This document shows positions 9,357 through 17,864 of a DNA stretch of 64,000 nucleotides, in pieces. Where the stretch lies: positions 1-64,000 of the forward strand of contig DVKR01000005.1 in NCBI GenBank assembly GCA_018715935.1, written 5' to 3'. The notes beneath the pieces were generated by a model. The model was given only the letters and a program-made list of their open reading frames with translations. It was not told where the DNA came from and searched no databases. Origin of the DNA: Candidatus Aphodovivens excrementavium (GTDB lineage: Bacteria > Actinomycetota > Coriobacteriia > Coriobacteriales > Eggerthellaceae). The first letter of the stretch is position 1. Each line of letters opens with the position of its first letter. The position numbers and the translations under genes are program-made.

Positions 9357-9713
9357 CTACTTCTCTTTAGGATGCTCAGGGACACTGAATGCGCTGACTT
9401 TTATCTCGCGCGCGGGCGGTGCATACGAGGTATCCATCGTCAGGCACTGTTTAGGGCACTCGCGAACGCAGGAGCCGCATTGGACGCACTGGAATCGATT
9501 GATGGACCACGTGCGCCCCTTCTTGTCGACCTCGATAGCATGCGTTGGGCAGCGTTTCGCGCAAATGCTGCAAAGGATGCATATCTCAGTGTTTACGACA
9601 ACATGACCCTTCAGCCCCGCAGGCGCGGGTTTGGTCTGCGCCGGATATTGAATGGTCTCGGGCTTTTTGAAAAGCCCGCCTAAGGTCATTGCGCCAAGTT
9701 TGAAGCTTCCCAT
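9357..9713 (-). CDS. echF: Ech hydrogenase subunit F, 2[4Fe-4S] ferredoxin-like
   Basis: Polyferredoxin subunit (118 aa) of the membrane-bound energy-converting hydrogenase, homologous to NuoI/HycF. It has two 4Fe-4S motifs, CILCSICAKRC (about 46-56) and CVQCGSCVREC (about 75-85), which relay electrons from ferredoxin towards the small subunit. The ATG at 9713 lies 4 bp downstream of the echE stop. It is the last gene of a six-gene operon whose order matches the A-B-C-D-E-F layout described for Methanosarcina Ech. Confidence 0.9.
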   Translation of the reverse strand: MGSFKLGAMTLGGLFKKPETIQYPAQTKPAPAGLKGHVVVNTEICILCSICAKRCPTHAIEVDKKGRTWSINRFQCVQCGSCVRECPKQCLTMDTSYAPPAREIKVSAFSVPEHPKEK

Positions 9714-9717
9714 TGCC

Positions 9718-10806
9718 CTACCTTTCCGTACAGCTGATGCACGGATCGATGGTCAGCACGATCATGTTCACATCAGCCAGATCGCAGCCGGCAAGCGCTT
9801 TGGTCATGCCAGCAAGGTTCTGAGACGTTGGCGTACGCATGCGCATACGCTCAAGGTATTTTGTTCCGTTTCCGCGAGCATAGTAATAGCATTCGCCACG
9901 GGGCTGCTCGACAACGTTGGACGCTTCGGCGCCGTCCACCGGAGACCCTTTTACGGGAACTGCAATGTCGCCGTCGGGAATCTTGTCGATCATTTCCGTA
10001 ATGATATCCATCGACTGCAGTACTTCCAATGCGCGCACTTTTACACGTGCGTAGCAGTCGCCCTGCGTGTCCATAATAGGCTGGAAATCGGCAAGATCGG
10101 CATAGCCGCCATTGCCAAGGCATCGCGAATCGTTGTTGACGTTAGAAGCGCGCGCGAACGGTCCGACCATCGAAAGCGCTCTCGCCTCCTCCTCGCTAAT
10201 ATACCCGACGCCAACGGTGCGGTTTTTGACGGAGGTGTCTTTGAGAAATGCTTTGCACAGCTGGTTGTAATCGTGCTTTATTCCTTCTAGGACACGCTTT
10301 ATCTCGGCAAACTGCGCTTCGTCGATATCGCGAACGACGCCGCCCACTTTTACCACAGAAAAAATCACGCGGCCGCCAGTGGTCTTCTCGAAAATGTCAA
10401 GAACGCGCTCGCGCAGACGCCAGCAATGCATGAACAAGCTTTCGAAGCCAAAGGCATCTGCCGCCAAGCCCATCCAGAGGATGTGAGAGTGAATACGGGA
10501 AAGCTCGTGCCATATAACGCGCAAATACTCTGCGCGCTTAGGAATCTCAACGCCCATGAGGCGCTCAACGGTTTCAGCGTAACCCATTGAGTGTCCGAAC
10601 GCACAGATGCCGCAGATACGCTCAGCCACATAGATGAACTGATTGTAATCACGCGTTTCAACAAGTTTTTCAAGGCCGCGATGGACAAACCCGATTTGGG
10701 GAATTGCCTCAATGACCTTCTCGTCTTCAACAACAAGATCGAGATGCAACGGCTCGGGCAGCACGGGATGCTGCGGGCCGAATGGTATAACGGTAGCCTT
10801 TCCCAT
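9718..10806 (-). CDS. echE: Ech hydrogenase large subunit, group 4 [NiFe] catalytic subunit
   Basis: Catalytic subunit of the energy-converting hydrogenase (362 aa), related to NuoD. Both Ni-binding cysteine pairs are intact: RICGIC at 63-68 and DPCISCTER at 354-362, so it is a true hydrogenase rather than a complex I subunit. The protein ends exactly at the Arg after the last cysteine, so there is no C-terminal extension for a maturation endopeptidase to remove. The same has been described for EchE and CooH. It sits 3 bp after echD. It is expected to evolve H2 with electrons from reduced ferredoxin and couple this to ion translocation. Confidence 0.95.
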   Translation of the reverse strand: MGKATVIPFGPQHPVLPEPLHLDLVVEDEKVIEAIPQIGFVHRGLEKLVETRDYNQFIYVAERICGICAFGHSMGYAETVERLMGVEIPKRAEYLRVIWHELSRIHSHILWMGLAADAFGFESLFMHCWRLRERVLDIFEKTTGGRVIFSVVKVGGVVRDIDEAQFAEIKRVLEGIKHDYNQLCKAFLKDTSVKNRTVGVGYISEEEARALSMVGPFARASNVNNDSRCLGNGGYADLADFQPIMDTQGDCYARVKVRALEVLQSMDIITEMIDKIPDGDIAVPVKGSPVDGAEASNVVEQPRGECYYYARGNGTKYLERMRMRTPTSQNLAGMTKALAGCDLADVNMIVLTIDPCISCTER

Positions 10807-10809
10807 GCC

Positions 10810-11607
10810 TTACTCGCCTTCCTTTGCCGTATCGTTTTGCGCTGCTGCCTCTTTGGCGGCCTTACGAGCCATAGCGGCTCGCACTTTTTCGGCCTTCTCG
10901 GGATCCATGCCCTTAAGCTTTTCCTCCAGCTCGTCCGATATATTCGATTCCTGTTTCGGTTGGACAGGATTGGCTGTGGGGTGGGTTTCTTCGTAATCGG
11001 CATTGGCCGCGGCAGCCTTGCGCGCCTTCGCGGCCATCGCGGCGCGAAGGCGCGCAACCTTTTCCGGATCTATACCCCGAAGCTTTTCCTCCACACCGTC
11101 TGCCGAGGGCTTGATGAGAACCCCGTCAGATTTCGGAGCCGGCTTAGCGCCAGGATGGTCCACAACATAGGCGGCATTGGCAGCCGCAGCCTTTTTGGCA
11201 CGTTCCGCTTTGGCGATAGCTGCCTGGCGCGCTTTCTCTCGTGCGGCTTTCTGCGCAGGAGAGATAATGGTCATTGGCTCGCTTTGCGCTAGAGCGTAGA
11301 AGTTGCCGCCGAAGTCGATGGCGATGTTGCGAATGTCAACGCCGAACAAATCGTGCACTTCATTTTCAAACACAAAGGCAGCAAGAAACTCGTCGGTAAT
11401 GCTTGGGACGGAATCGGTCTTTGCAACGTGCTCAACTTTATTGTTTTGCAGTACGCCATCTTTCATAAATGAATAGATGAGATCAATTCCCTCTTCGGTG
11501 TTGACCGCAAGAAGTTGAACGAAGCGCCAGCCGTCTTCTTTACGCCGCTTCGCCATCGAAGGAACGGCATCGATGGTGGTGATGAGATACTCAGTCTTAA
11601 CCGTCAC
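10810..11607 (-). CDS. echD: Ech hydrogenase subunit D, NuoC-like, with repetitive tail
   Basis: Subunit homologous to the 30-kDa NuoC protein of complex I. About residues 1-115 form the NuoC-like domain (VPSITDEFLAAFVFENEVHD, LFGVDIRN). A 150-residue Ala/Lys/Glu-rich tail follows, with two clear copies and one partial copy of an EKLxGxDPEKxxxxRAAM unit followed by a KAxKxAAAxN run. I start at the GTG at 11607, preceded by AAGAAGGGGG that overlaps the echC stop. A longer ATG reading would run through echC. The protein (265 aa) is about twice the length of a bare EchD. The tail is probably helical and highly charged; its role is unknown. Confidence 0.9.
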   Translation of the reverse strand: MTVKTEYLITTIDAVPSMAKRRKEDGWRFVQLLAVNTEEGIDLIYSFMKDGVLQNNKVEHVAKTDSVPSITDEFLAAFVFENEVHDLFGVDIRNIAIDFGGNFYALAQSEPMTIISPAQKAAREKARQAAIAKAERAKKAAAANAAYVVDHPGAKPAPKSDGVLIKPSADGVEEKLRGIDPEKVARLRAAMAAKARKAAAANADYEETHPTANPVQPKQESNISDELEEKLKGMDPEKAEKVRAAMARKAAKEAAAQNDTAKEGE

Positions 11608-11611
11608 AGTA

Positions 11612-12055
11612 CTACGCCCCCTTCTTGGCTTCGGCCAGCGCCTTGCTTTTTTCATCGAGGATAGCGACGCCTTGCACTACCGCGTCGATGATGGCCTCAG
11701 GCCTTACCGCGCAACCCGGAGCGTACACGTCGACAGGAATTGCTTTGTCTACCCCGCCGATCACGTTGTAGCAATCGTGGAAAATTCCGCCTGTGCACGC
11801 GCAAATGCCGCAGGCAATTACCACTTTAGGCTCAACCATTTGGTTGTATATTTCCTTCACGACGTCAATGTTACGCTCGTTCACGCTTCCCGTCACTAAA
11901 AAGATGTCGGCATGCTTAGGGTTTCCGGTGTTAATGATGCCGAAGCGCTCGACGTCAAAGCCGGGGCACAATGCTGCTAAGACCTCGATGTCGCAACCGT
12001 TGCAGCTCGAGGCGTCGTAATGGATGACCCACGGAGATTTCGATGCGAATGCCAT
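11612..12055 (-). CDS. echC: Ech hydrogenase small subunit, NuoB-like
   Basis: Electron-transfer small subunit (147 aa) carrying the proximal [4Fe-4S] cluster next to the NiFe site. The ligands are visible as SSCNGCDIE near residue 20, ACGICACTGGIF near 85 and YAPGCAVRPEAI near 115. The ATG at 12055 fits the NuoB/EchC family start; upstream in-frame sequence would run into echB. It is 11 bp downstream of echB and 4 bp upstream of echD. Confidence 0.93.
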   Translation of the reverse strand: MAFASKSPWVIHYDASSCNGCDIEVLAALCPGFDVERFGIINTGNPKHADIFLVTGSVNERNIDVVKEIYNQMVEPKVVIACGICACTGGIFHDCYNVIGGVDKAIPVDVYAPGCAVRPEAIIDAVVQGVAILDEKSKALAEAKKGA

Positions 12056-12066
12056 GTGCCGCTCCT

Positions 12067-12936
12067 TTACCAGTACATCAAAAAGCCGATGTTCAGACCG
12101 CCCGCAACGAGCGCTACCAACCAGGCAGAGCCCAGGAGCGCCTGCCACTTCACGCGGGCGAAGTTGTTGTCAATCCAGATCTCCAGGAAATAGGCAACGA
12201 GTGCCACTGCGATTCCCAAAACAACCGAGACTGGATTGCCCCAGACGAAAAACATGCCAACCCATCCCAGGAACAGCACGTTCTCGCACCAATGCATGAT
12301 CTCAACCTTCGCAAGCGTAGGTCCGCTCATTTCGGTGGTAACGCCTTTTACGAGCTCCTGGTGCGCATGGTGCGAATACGAAAGGTCGAAAGGCGATTTG
12401 CGCAGCTTGATGGTGAGGATAAACAGAAAGCCGAGAAAGACGAGCCAGATGGTAGTGATGATGGGCGTGCTTTGAGAGAACACCGCACTCACATTAAAAC
12501 TGCCCGTAGCAAGGAAAAATGCGACTGCCATCAGCAGCACCATAGGCTCATACGCCATAACTTGCATCGTTTCGCGCTCGGCTCCCACTTCGGCATAGGG
12601 GCTACGCGTGCAATAGGCAGCCACGATGAACAGAAGGCTAGAGAGCGTGATCACGAAAACGCACATAAGCAGGTTTCCGCCAGAGAAGAAGATTCCGCCC
12701 GCTATGACCGCAAAGATCAACGCGAAAGTGATGTAGACCCCTTCCGAGGAATTCACCGCAACGTGGTCTTTCTCCAAGAGCTTGCGTACGTCGTAGTACG
12801 GCTGCAGAAGCGGAGGGCCGACACGACCCTGCATTCGAGCACTGATCTTCCTGTCAAGCCCGGCGAGAAGGCAGCCCACGATGGGTGCAAGCACGGCAAA
12901 GAGGATACAGCCGATGACAGTAATGAGTATCTGCAT
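12067..12936 (-). CDS. echB: Ech hydrogenase membrane subunit B, NuoH-like
   Basis: Integral membrane subunit of 289 aa, homologous to NuoH/HycD, which connects the hydrogenase arm to the ion-pumping arm. It shows about eight hydrophobic helices. The conserved cytoplasmic loop after helix 1 reads GLDRKISARMQGRVGPPLLQ, and the charged segment KSPFDLSYSHHAHQELVKG is typical of the NuoH quinone-loop region. It lies between echA and echC with gaps of 17 and 11 bp. Confidence 0.93.
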   Translation of the reverse strand: MQILITVIGCILFAVLAPIVGCLLAGLDRKISARMQGRVGPPLLQPYYDVRKLLEKDHVAVNSSEGVYITFALIFAVIAGGIFFSGGNLLMCVFVITLSSLLFIVAAYCTRSPYAEVGAERETMQVMAYEPMVLLMAVAFFLATGSFNVSAVFSQSTPIITTIWLVFLGFLFILTIKLRKSPFDLSYSHHAHQELVKGVTTEMSGPTLAKVEIMHWCENVLFLGWVGMFFVWGNPVSVVLGIAVALVAYFLEIWIDNNFARVKWQALLGSAWLVALVAGGLNIGFLMYW

Positions 12937-12953
12937 GTCTTCTGCCCTCCTTT

Positions 12954-14876
12954 CTAGAACAATCCCGCAGCAGACAACGCCGCAACCACATATAACGCAG
13001 CGATAAACACGCCGCAGGCGACCGTGCCGAACAAGTCGAGCCGCTGTTCGCCAAGCCAGTCTTTCATATACCAGTTCCGAGCGGTTGCTTGCGTAACGCC
13101 GGACATAGAATTCTTAAACGTACGATTGTTGTTGTCGACGCTAATGCCCGCAAGATATACGTCCACTTTACGCGCGGTGGAATGTCCCAAACCAGCAAAG
13201 ATGACAACGATCATCACGATAGCCGCAATGCCTGCGATTAGGAGATTGTCAAAACCGATGGGGAATGCGAGTTCGCCGTACACATAGTACAGATACGGTT
13301 CAACCAGGTTAATGGAGATAAGCGGCAGCCCAACGCAACCGAGGCCGATGAGAACTGCCATAAGCATAATGGGGATCCATTCGCTCGTATGAACGGTTAG
13401 TTCCACGTTGCGCGACTGACCAGCAATTCCAGCCAGCTTGCCCATCCACTTTGCCCAGAACATAAACGTAGCCGCCGAGCCAAACGCAAGTAGGATAATC
13501 AATAGAACGTCGCCGGCGGTAGTGAACGCTTCAAGCGTTGCCCACTTAGCCATAAGCATGCCAAACGGCGCAATGAACATCGTCATAATACCCAGCATCA
13601 TAAAGCGAGCCAGAGACGGCATGCGGTCGAACAGAAGATCCATGTCCTCGATGTCTCGGCTGCCGATATGATGCTCGGCTGTGCCAACGCACAGGAACAG
13701 TAGCGACTTTGCTATAGCGTGGAACAGGATCAGGAAAGCGGCAGCCCACACAGCCTCGGGCGTTCCAACACCGGCGCACGCCGTAATCAATCCGAGGTTG
13801 GCAATAGTGGAGTAGGCAAGAACGCGCTTCGCATTGCTTTGCGTAATGGCCAAGCAGGAGCACACCAAGAACGTAACGCCGCCGACGAAGGTAAGCATCC
13901 CGCCGGGAATCGGGCAGAGCGCCAGAACGGGAGCAAGCTTTACCAACAAGAACACGCCCGCTTTAACCATTGTCGAAGAATGGAGAAGCGCGCTGGTGGG
14001 TGTGGGAGCCACCATTGCACCCAAAAGCCAAGTATGAAACGGCATTTGCGCGGCCTTCGTGACGCCGGCGAAAGCGAACGCCGTTACCGCAAGCACGGCA
14101 ATATGAGGCGCCAGCTGACCGATCACAAGGAACTCTGTCAAAGACAGCGTGTTGAGGGAAAGCGCGCATACAAACAAGCCGATGGCAAACGAGATTCCAC
14201 CGAGCAAGTTCATGACGATCTGGCGAAACGCGTTTCGAATAGCCTCTTCGGTCCGCGTATAGGCGATGAGCAAAAACGAGCAAAGCGTGGTTACCTCCCA
14301 TCCAGTAAATAGCCATACCAGATGATCGGAAAACACAATCACGAACATTGCCGAGAGAAACACGAACATCAGGGCGAAGAACGTCGGCCTGCGATCGGGA
14401 GATCCCTCAGGCTCATGGGCTTGGAAGTCCTCCATATAACCCAAAGCATAGACGCAGATAGCCGAGCCGATAATGCCGATGATGAACACCATCAGAAGCG
14501 TAAGCTGATCGTAGTACAAAGGGGTTTCCACGTGAATGCCGTGCGCAAACCCCATTTCGAACACAAGGGATAGGGCAACCTGAATAAGCGCCAATACAAC
14601 AGCAAGCGGATTTTTGTACTTAACACCGAAACACACGACAGTAACCGCAACCACTACGCCAACCGCCGTGCAAATGCCGTCTATGAGCGGAGACGACAAC
14701 TCGAAATACATAGGAGAAGCGCCATTGAGGCCCACTGCCACCAACCAAATAGAAGCCAAGCCGATGATCAGTGATGCCGCCACCACCACTACGCTTCTTG
14801 CAGCATTATTGCGTACCACAAGCAGGATAGCGGCGATGATCAACGGGAACACAATCAAGAACCCGAGCATCGTCAC
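12954..14876 (-). CDS. echA: Ech hydrogenase membrane subunit A, NuoL/Mrp antiporter-like
   Basis: Proton or sodium translocating subunit of the energy-converting hydrogenase (640 aa), homologous to NuoL and MrpA. It has roughly 14-16 membrane helices with charged residues inside the membrane, such as the TGWEVTTLCSFLLIAY helix (Glu in helix 5) and the lysines near FAGVTKAAQMPFHTWL. It is the first gene of the operon. The start is the GTG at 14876 after AAGGAGGGG. Whether it moves H+ or Na+ cannot be told here. Confidence 0.93.
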   Translation of the reverse strand: MTMLGFLIVFPLIIAAILLVVRNNAARSVVVVAASLIIGLASIWLVAVGLNGASPMYFELSSPLIDGICTAVGVVVAVTVVCFGVKYKNPLAVVLALIQVALSLVFEMGFAHGIHVETPLYYDQLTLLMVFIIGIIGSAICVYALGYMEDFQAHEPEGSPDRRPTFFALMFVFLSAMFVIVFSDHLVWLFTGWEVTTLCSFLLIAYTRTEEAIRNAFRQIVMNLLGGISFAIGLFVCALSLNTLSLTEFLVIGQLAPHIAVLAVTAFAFAGVTKAAQMPFHTWLLGAMVAPTPTSALLHSSTMVKAGVFLLVKLAPVLALCPIPGGMLTFVGGVTFLVCSCLAITQSNAKRVLAYSTIANLGLITACAGVGTPEAVWAAAFLILFHAIAKSLLFLCVGTAEHHIGSRDIEDMDLLFDRMPSLARFMMLGIMTMFIAPFGMLMAKWATLEAFTTAGDVLLIILLAFGSAATFMFWAKWMGKLAGIAGQSRNVELTVHTSEWIPIMLMAVLIGLGCVGLPLISINLVEPYLYYVYGELAFPIGFDNLLIAGIAAIVMIVVIFAGLGHSTARKVDVYLAGISVDNNNRTFKNSMSGVTQATARNWYMKDWLGEQRLDLFGTVACGVFIAALYVVAALSAAGLF

Positions 14877-15280
14877 AATGACCCCTCCTTACCCCTGAAA
14901 ACACAATTGAACGAAAGCGAATAAATCTTGCGAAATAAAAAGCAAGGCCATCCGCATCAAGCTAGTCTGTCGCCGGCAAATCACATACCGGCTGCTTTAC
15001 TTTAGCAAAGCAGCTGAAATCAATGATGAAATGGTGTAGCGCAGGCACCAATTGTTCGGTGAGGGGCTTACGTTGGCAAAAGACGAAAACCAAGCGGCGT
15101 GAATACCAAGGCAAACGGCACATGAGGAAAAATGCCGAACATCCTCTAAAGATACTGTGCTTGGGCATTGCACGGTAGGAATGGAATGGCCGAGTCACAG
15201 CTTCTTCCAATAACGCAAGCAAACGATTTTGCTCCGACAGCCATGCGCTGTTCAAGAAGGATTGTGGGCAGACATAAAGA
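14877..15280 (-). other. ech upstream region with a weak 97-codon ORF
   Basis: This is the roughly 400-base gap between tRNA-Pro and echA; the ech promoter must lie here. It contains an open frame on the minus strand, 15255-14962 (97 codons, TTG start, no good ribosome site), whose product is rich in Arg, Cys and aromatics and matches no family I know. It is more likely chance or a decayed gene than a real protein. A small hairpin (GCTGCTTT / AAAGCAGC, 14991-15014) lies near its end. I could not name a definite promoter. Confidence 0.35.
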
Positions 15281-15312
15281 AACAGGTCACCAGAACACTC
15301 TGATGACCTGTT
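15281..15312 (-). terminator. terminator after tRNA-Pro
   Basis: Inverted repeat AACAGGTCA (15281-15289) with TGACCTGTT (15304-15312), followed on the minus strand by the T-rich TTTCTTTA. It lies 6 bases beyond the tRNA-Pro CCA end and clearly ends that transcript. Confidence 0.8.
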
Positions 15313-15318
15313 AGATTC

Positions 15319-15395
<77 letters not shown>

Positions 15396-15418
15396 TTGCG
15401 ATGTTTACGCAAGGACGT

Positions 15419-15447
15419 ACTATAGCCGAACGCCAACACCAATGCAA
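15419..15447 (-). promoter_or_regulatory. tRNA-Pro promoter
   Basis: Sigma-70-type promoter on the minus strand. The -35 is TTGCAT (15447-15442), the spacer is 17 bases and the -10 is TATAGT (15424-15419), about 24 bases before the tRNA 5' end. Confidence 0.7.
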
Positions 15448-15459
15448 GATTATTTCAAA

Positions 15460-16692
15460 CTAATTTCGAATTTGAAGAACGAAGTCGAAGATTCTATGGG
15501 CTAACTGCACTTTGCTCATATCCGGAAGAATATGTTCTTCAGTAGCGCTCACCAACGTAGCCTGGTTGGTGTCTTTCCCAAAGGCCTTCCCTGCTCCCAC
15601 CAGATTTGCGACGATAACATCCGCATGCTTGCATTGGAGCTTTCTTCTCGCGTTGTCTAAAAGATCGTCGGTTTCAGCCGCAAAGCCAACTACTGTTTGC
15701 CGAGGATCCTTATTTGCAGCAAGCGTGGCCAAAATGTCGGGATTTGGCACGAGCTTGATTTCCGACAATGCTGCAGCATCCTCAGCAACGCCCTTCTTCA
15801 ATTTGCGCTCAAAGGCAACCGCAGGGCGAGCATCGGCAACGGCAGCGCTAAAAACGGCTATATCGGCACGAGAAAAGAACTTTTGACATGCCTCAAGCAT
15901 TTCCATGCCCGTTTGAACAGGCACAACATCAACGCCAGAAGGCGGAGTTAGCGAAACGGGCCCACTAACAAGGGTAACCGACGCCCCTCGAGCGCAGGCA
16001 GCCCCAGCAAGGGCGTAGCCCATCTTTCCAGACGAGTAATTGGAAAGAAAGCGCACAGCGTCTATGGGTTCTTGGGTAGGACCGGCGGTAACGAGAACCG
16101 AAAGCCCTGTTAAATCCCGTAGAGAGCAGGCGTCGTTGTCGTTATTGCCCGAGCGAGACTCGCCAAGCAAGGTGAGCGTCGCCGCGATGATCTCGTCTAC
16201 AGCTGCAAGCCTCCCCTTGCCTGTATAGCCGCAAGCCAAATATCCTTCATCGGCATCGACAAACGCAACACCGCGAGACTTTAGGAGCGAAAGGTTGTCC
16301 TGAGTAGCAGAAGCCTCATACATATGAACGTTCATAGCGGGCGCAATGAGGAGTGGTGCAGTGCACGCTAGTGCGGTAGTGGTAAGCAGATCGTCGGCAA
16401 TCCCGTGCGCGATCTTGGCGATGACGTTTGCCGTACACGGTGCAATAAGAAAGGCATCGGCCTCGTCAGCCAAAGAGATATGGTGAATGGGGTCTGACGG
16501 ATCGTCGAACAGGCCAACAGCTACCGGCTCATGCGTCAGCGACCGAAACGTGAGCGGGTCGACGAAGTGCGTGGCATGCTCGGTCATAACCACCTTGACC
16601 CTCAGCCCAGCCTTCTGAAGACCGCGAACGATTTCGGCCGCTTTATAAGCGGCGATACATCCCGTTATTCCCAAAAGCACCGTCGATGCCAT
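15460..16692 (-). CDS. coaBC: bifunctional phosphopantothenoylcysteine synthetase/decarboxylase
   Basis: Coenzyme A biosynthesis enzyme (410 aa). The CoaB activity joins cysteine to 4'-phosphopantothenate and the flavin-dependent CoaC activity decarboxylates the product. The CoaC half (about 1-185) has the PAMN substrate motif (IAPAMNVHMYE) and the catalytic cysteine in GYLACGYTGKGRL. The CoaB half has NYSSGKMGYALA and the conserved lysine region SEIKLVPNPDIL. The ATG at 16692 follows AGGAGGTCACT. It is preceded by hemH on the same strand with a 61-bp gap. Confidence 0.95.
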   Translation of the reverse strand: MASTVLLGITGCIAAYKAAEIVRGLQKAGLRVKVVMTEHATHFVDPLTFRSLTHEPVAVGLFDDPSDPIHHISLADEADAFLIAPCTANVIAKIAHGIADDLLTTTALACTAPLLIAPAMNVHMYEASATQDNLSLLKSRGVAFVDADEGYLACGYTGKGRLAAVDEIIAATLTLLGESRSGNNDNDACSLRDLTGLSVLVTAGPTQEPIDAVRFLSNYSSGKMGYALAGAACARGASVTLVSGPVSLTPPSGVDVVPVQTGMEMLEACQKFFSRADIAVFSAAVADARPAVAFERKLKKGVAEDAAALSEIKLVPNPDILATLAANKDPRQTVVGFAAETDDLLDNARRKLQCKHADVIVANLVGAGKAFGKDTNQATLVSATEEHILPDMSKVQLAHRIFDFVLQIRN

Positions 16693-16753
16693 AGTGACCT
16701 CCTAGAAGACAGGTGACCCTCACGAAGAATACGCCAATATGCAGCCCGTTTCC

Positions 16754-17761
16754 TTACGAAAGATGCGGTTCAAGCACATCACACAACACCTGAGCATGGG
16801 CCTTGGTACTTCCCAAACAGGGCACGTAAACAAAATGCGACATGTCGGTAGGATGCCCGGCAGCGCGCCGATTCTGCAAATAGGCAGGCCCTTGAACTTT
16901 GACGATATCGTAAAGCGTCTCCAAGCAATCTACGGCAAAGTTCGGACATACCACGAAAACACGGCCCCCGCCAACCTGCGCCATGCGTTTCAGCACATCA
17001 GAGGTGTTGGGCGCGAGCCAGTCCCGACTCTTATCGAACCGACACTGGTACGCTATAGTCCATCGTTCACGCGCAAGACCCAGCTCCTGCGCGATAGCAA
17101 GACTGGAAGCGCTCGTTTGAAGCTCGTAAACGTCGCCGTTCTCGATATCAGTGAGCGGAATAGAGTGAAACGAAAACACAAGACGATCGTCACTCTCGGG
17201 ATTGAAGCCTGCATGCACAATGGATGCAGCAACAGCTCTAAGGTACGTTGGATGCGCATGGTAGTCGTTAACGAACGTGCAACGATTCTTCCAACGAGTT
17301 CGCCTGAGCGCCTTGTTGAGATCGTCCTGAACGACGCCCGTAGTGGAAAATGCGCTTTGCGGATACAGCGGAAGAACAACAATGGAGCTACAGCCCTCTT
17401 TGCGGAGGCCGCGAACCACCCCAGAGAGCTTCGGTTCGGAAAAACTCATCGCAAGCTTCACCGACGCGGCGTGTCCACGAGAGGAAAGCTCCTTTTGAAC
17501 ACCGCGACAAAGCAATTCGTGAGCTGAGGTGAAAGGAGACCCCTCTTCTGTCCAAATGGATGCATACTTCTGAGCCGAAACCTCGCTCCGTCGCGGAAGA
17601 ATCGCCAGGTGAAGAATAAACCACCACACAAAACGATTCATCGGCGCAATACGCGGGTGACTCAAAAACTTCGAAAGGTACGTCCTTACCGCGCGAGGCG
17701 TCGGAGCTTCTGGCGAACCTGTGTTTACCATAATTACACCGTACCGCCCAGGGCTTGACAT
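16754..17761 (-). CDS. hemH: ferrochelatase
   Basis: Inserts Fe2+ into a porphyrin at the last or next-to-last step of heme synthesis. The 335-aa sequence has the catalytic histidine in FSFHSIP, the YQCRFDKSRDWLAPNTSDV segment and the CPNFAVDCLETLYDI motif, a pattern closer to the protoporphyrin (Gram-negative-type) enzymes than to Gram-positive coproporphyrin ferrochelatases. I choose the ATG at 17761, seven to eight bases after AAGGAAG. A TTG at 17785 has its own copy of the same ribosome site. No other heme genes are in the window; heme would serve cytochromes such as the hydrogenase b subunit (inference). Confidence 0.9.
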   Translation of the reverse strand: MSSPGRYGVIMVNTGSPEAPTPRAVRTYLSKFLSHPRIAPMNRFVWWFILHLAILPRRSEVSAQKYASIWTEEGSPFTSAHELLCRGVQKELSSRGHAASVKLAMSFSEPKLSGVVRGLRKEGCSSIVVLPLYPQSAFSTTGVVQDDLNKALRRTRWKNRCTFVNDYHAHPTYLRAVAASIVHAGFNPESDDRLVFSFHSIPLTDIENGDVYELQTSASSLAIAQELGLARERWTIAYQCRFDKSRDWLAPNTSDVLKRMAQVGGGRVFVVCPNFAVDCLETLYDIVKVQGPAYLQNRRAAGHPTDMSHFVYVPCLGSTKAHAQVLCDVLEPHLS

Positions 17762-17805
17762 GCAGCACACTTCCTTACAACGCAACTTCCTTACGAATTA
17801 CCATT

Positions 17806-17854
17806 CCCAACGTCAGTGTAATGCCTTTTGCTCGAAACGGCATAGTGCGTTGGG
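17806..17854. other. two-part hairpin between the rluD-like gene and hemH
   Basis: A 49-base symmetric structure: CCCAACG (17806-17812) pairs with CGTTGGG (17848-17854), and inside it ATGCC (17821-17825) pairs with GGCAT (17839-17843). There is no T-run on either side, so it is not a classical terminator. It may slow or end the ileS-lspA-rluD transcript or act as an RNA processing site. Confidence 0.5.
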
Positions 17855-17864
17855 CGTTAGTTAC

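Noticed and set aside
12043-12957. 304-codon plus-strand frame across echB/echC
   Set aside because: It is antisense to two conserved ech genes, charged and low in complexity, with no domain.
16739-17527. 262-codon plus-strand frame across hemH
   Set aside because: It is antisense to hemH, with no recognisable domain.
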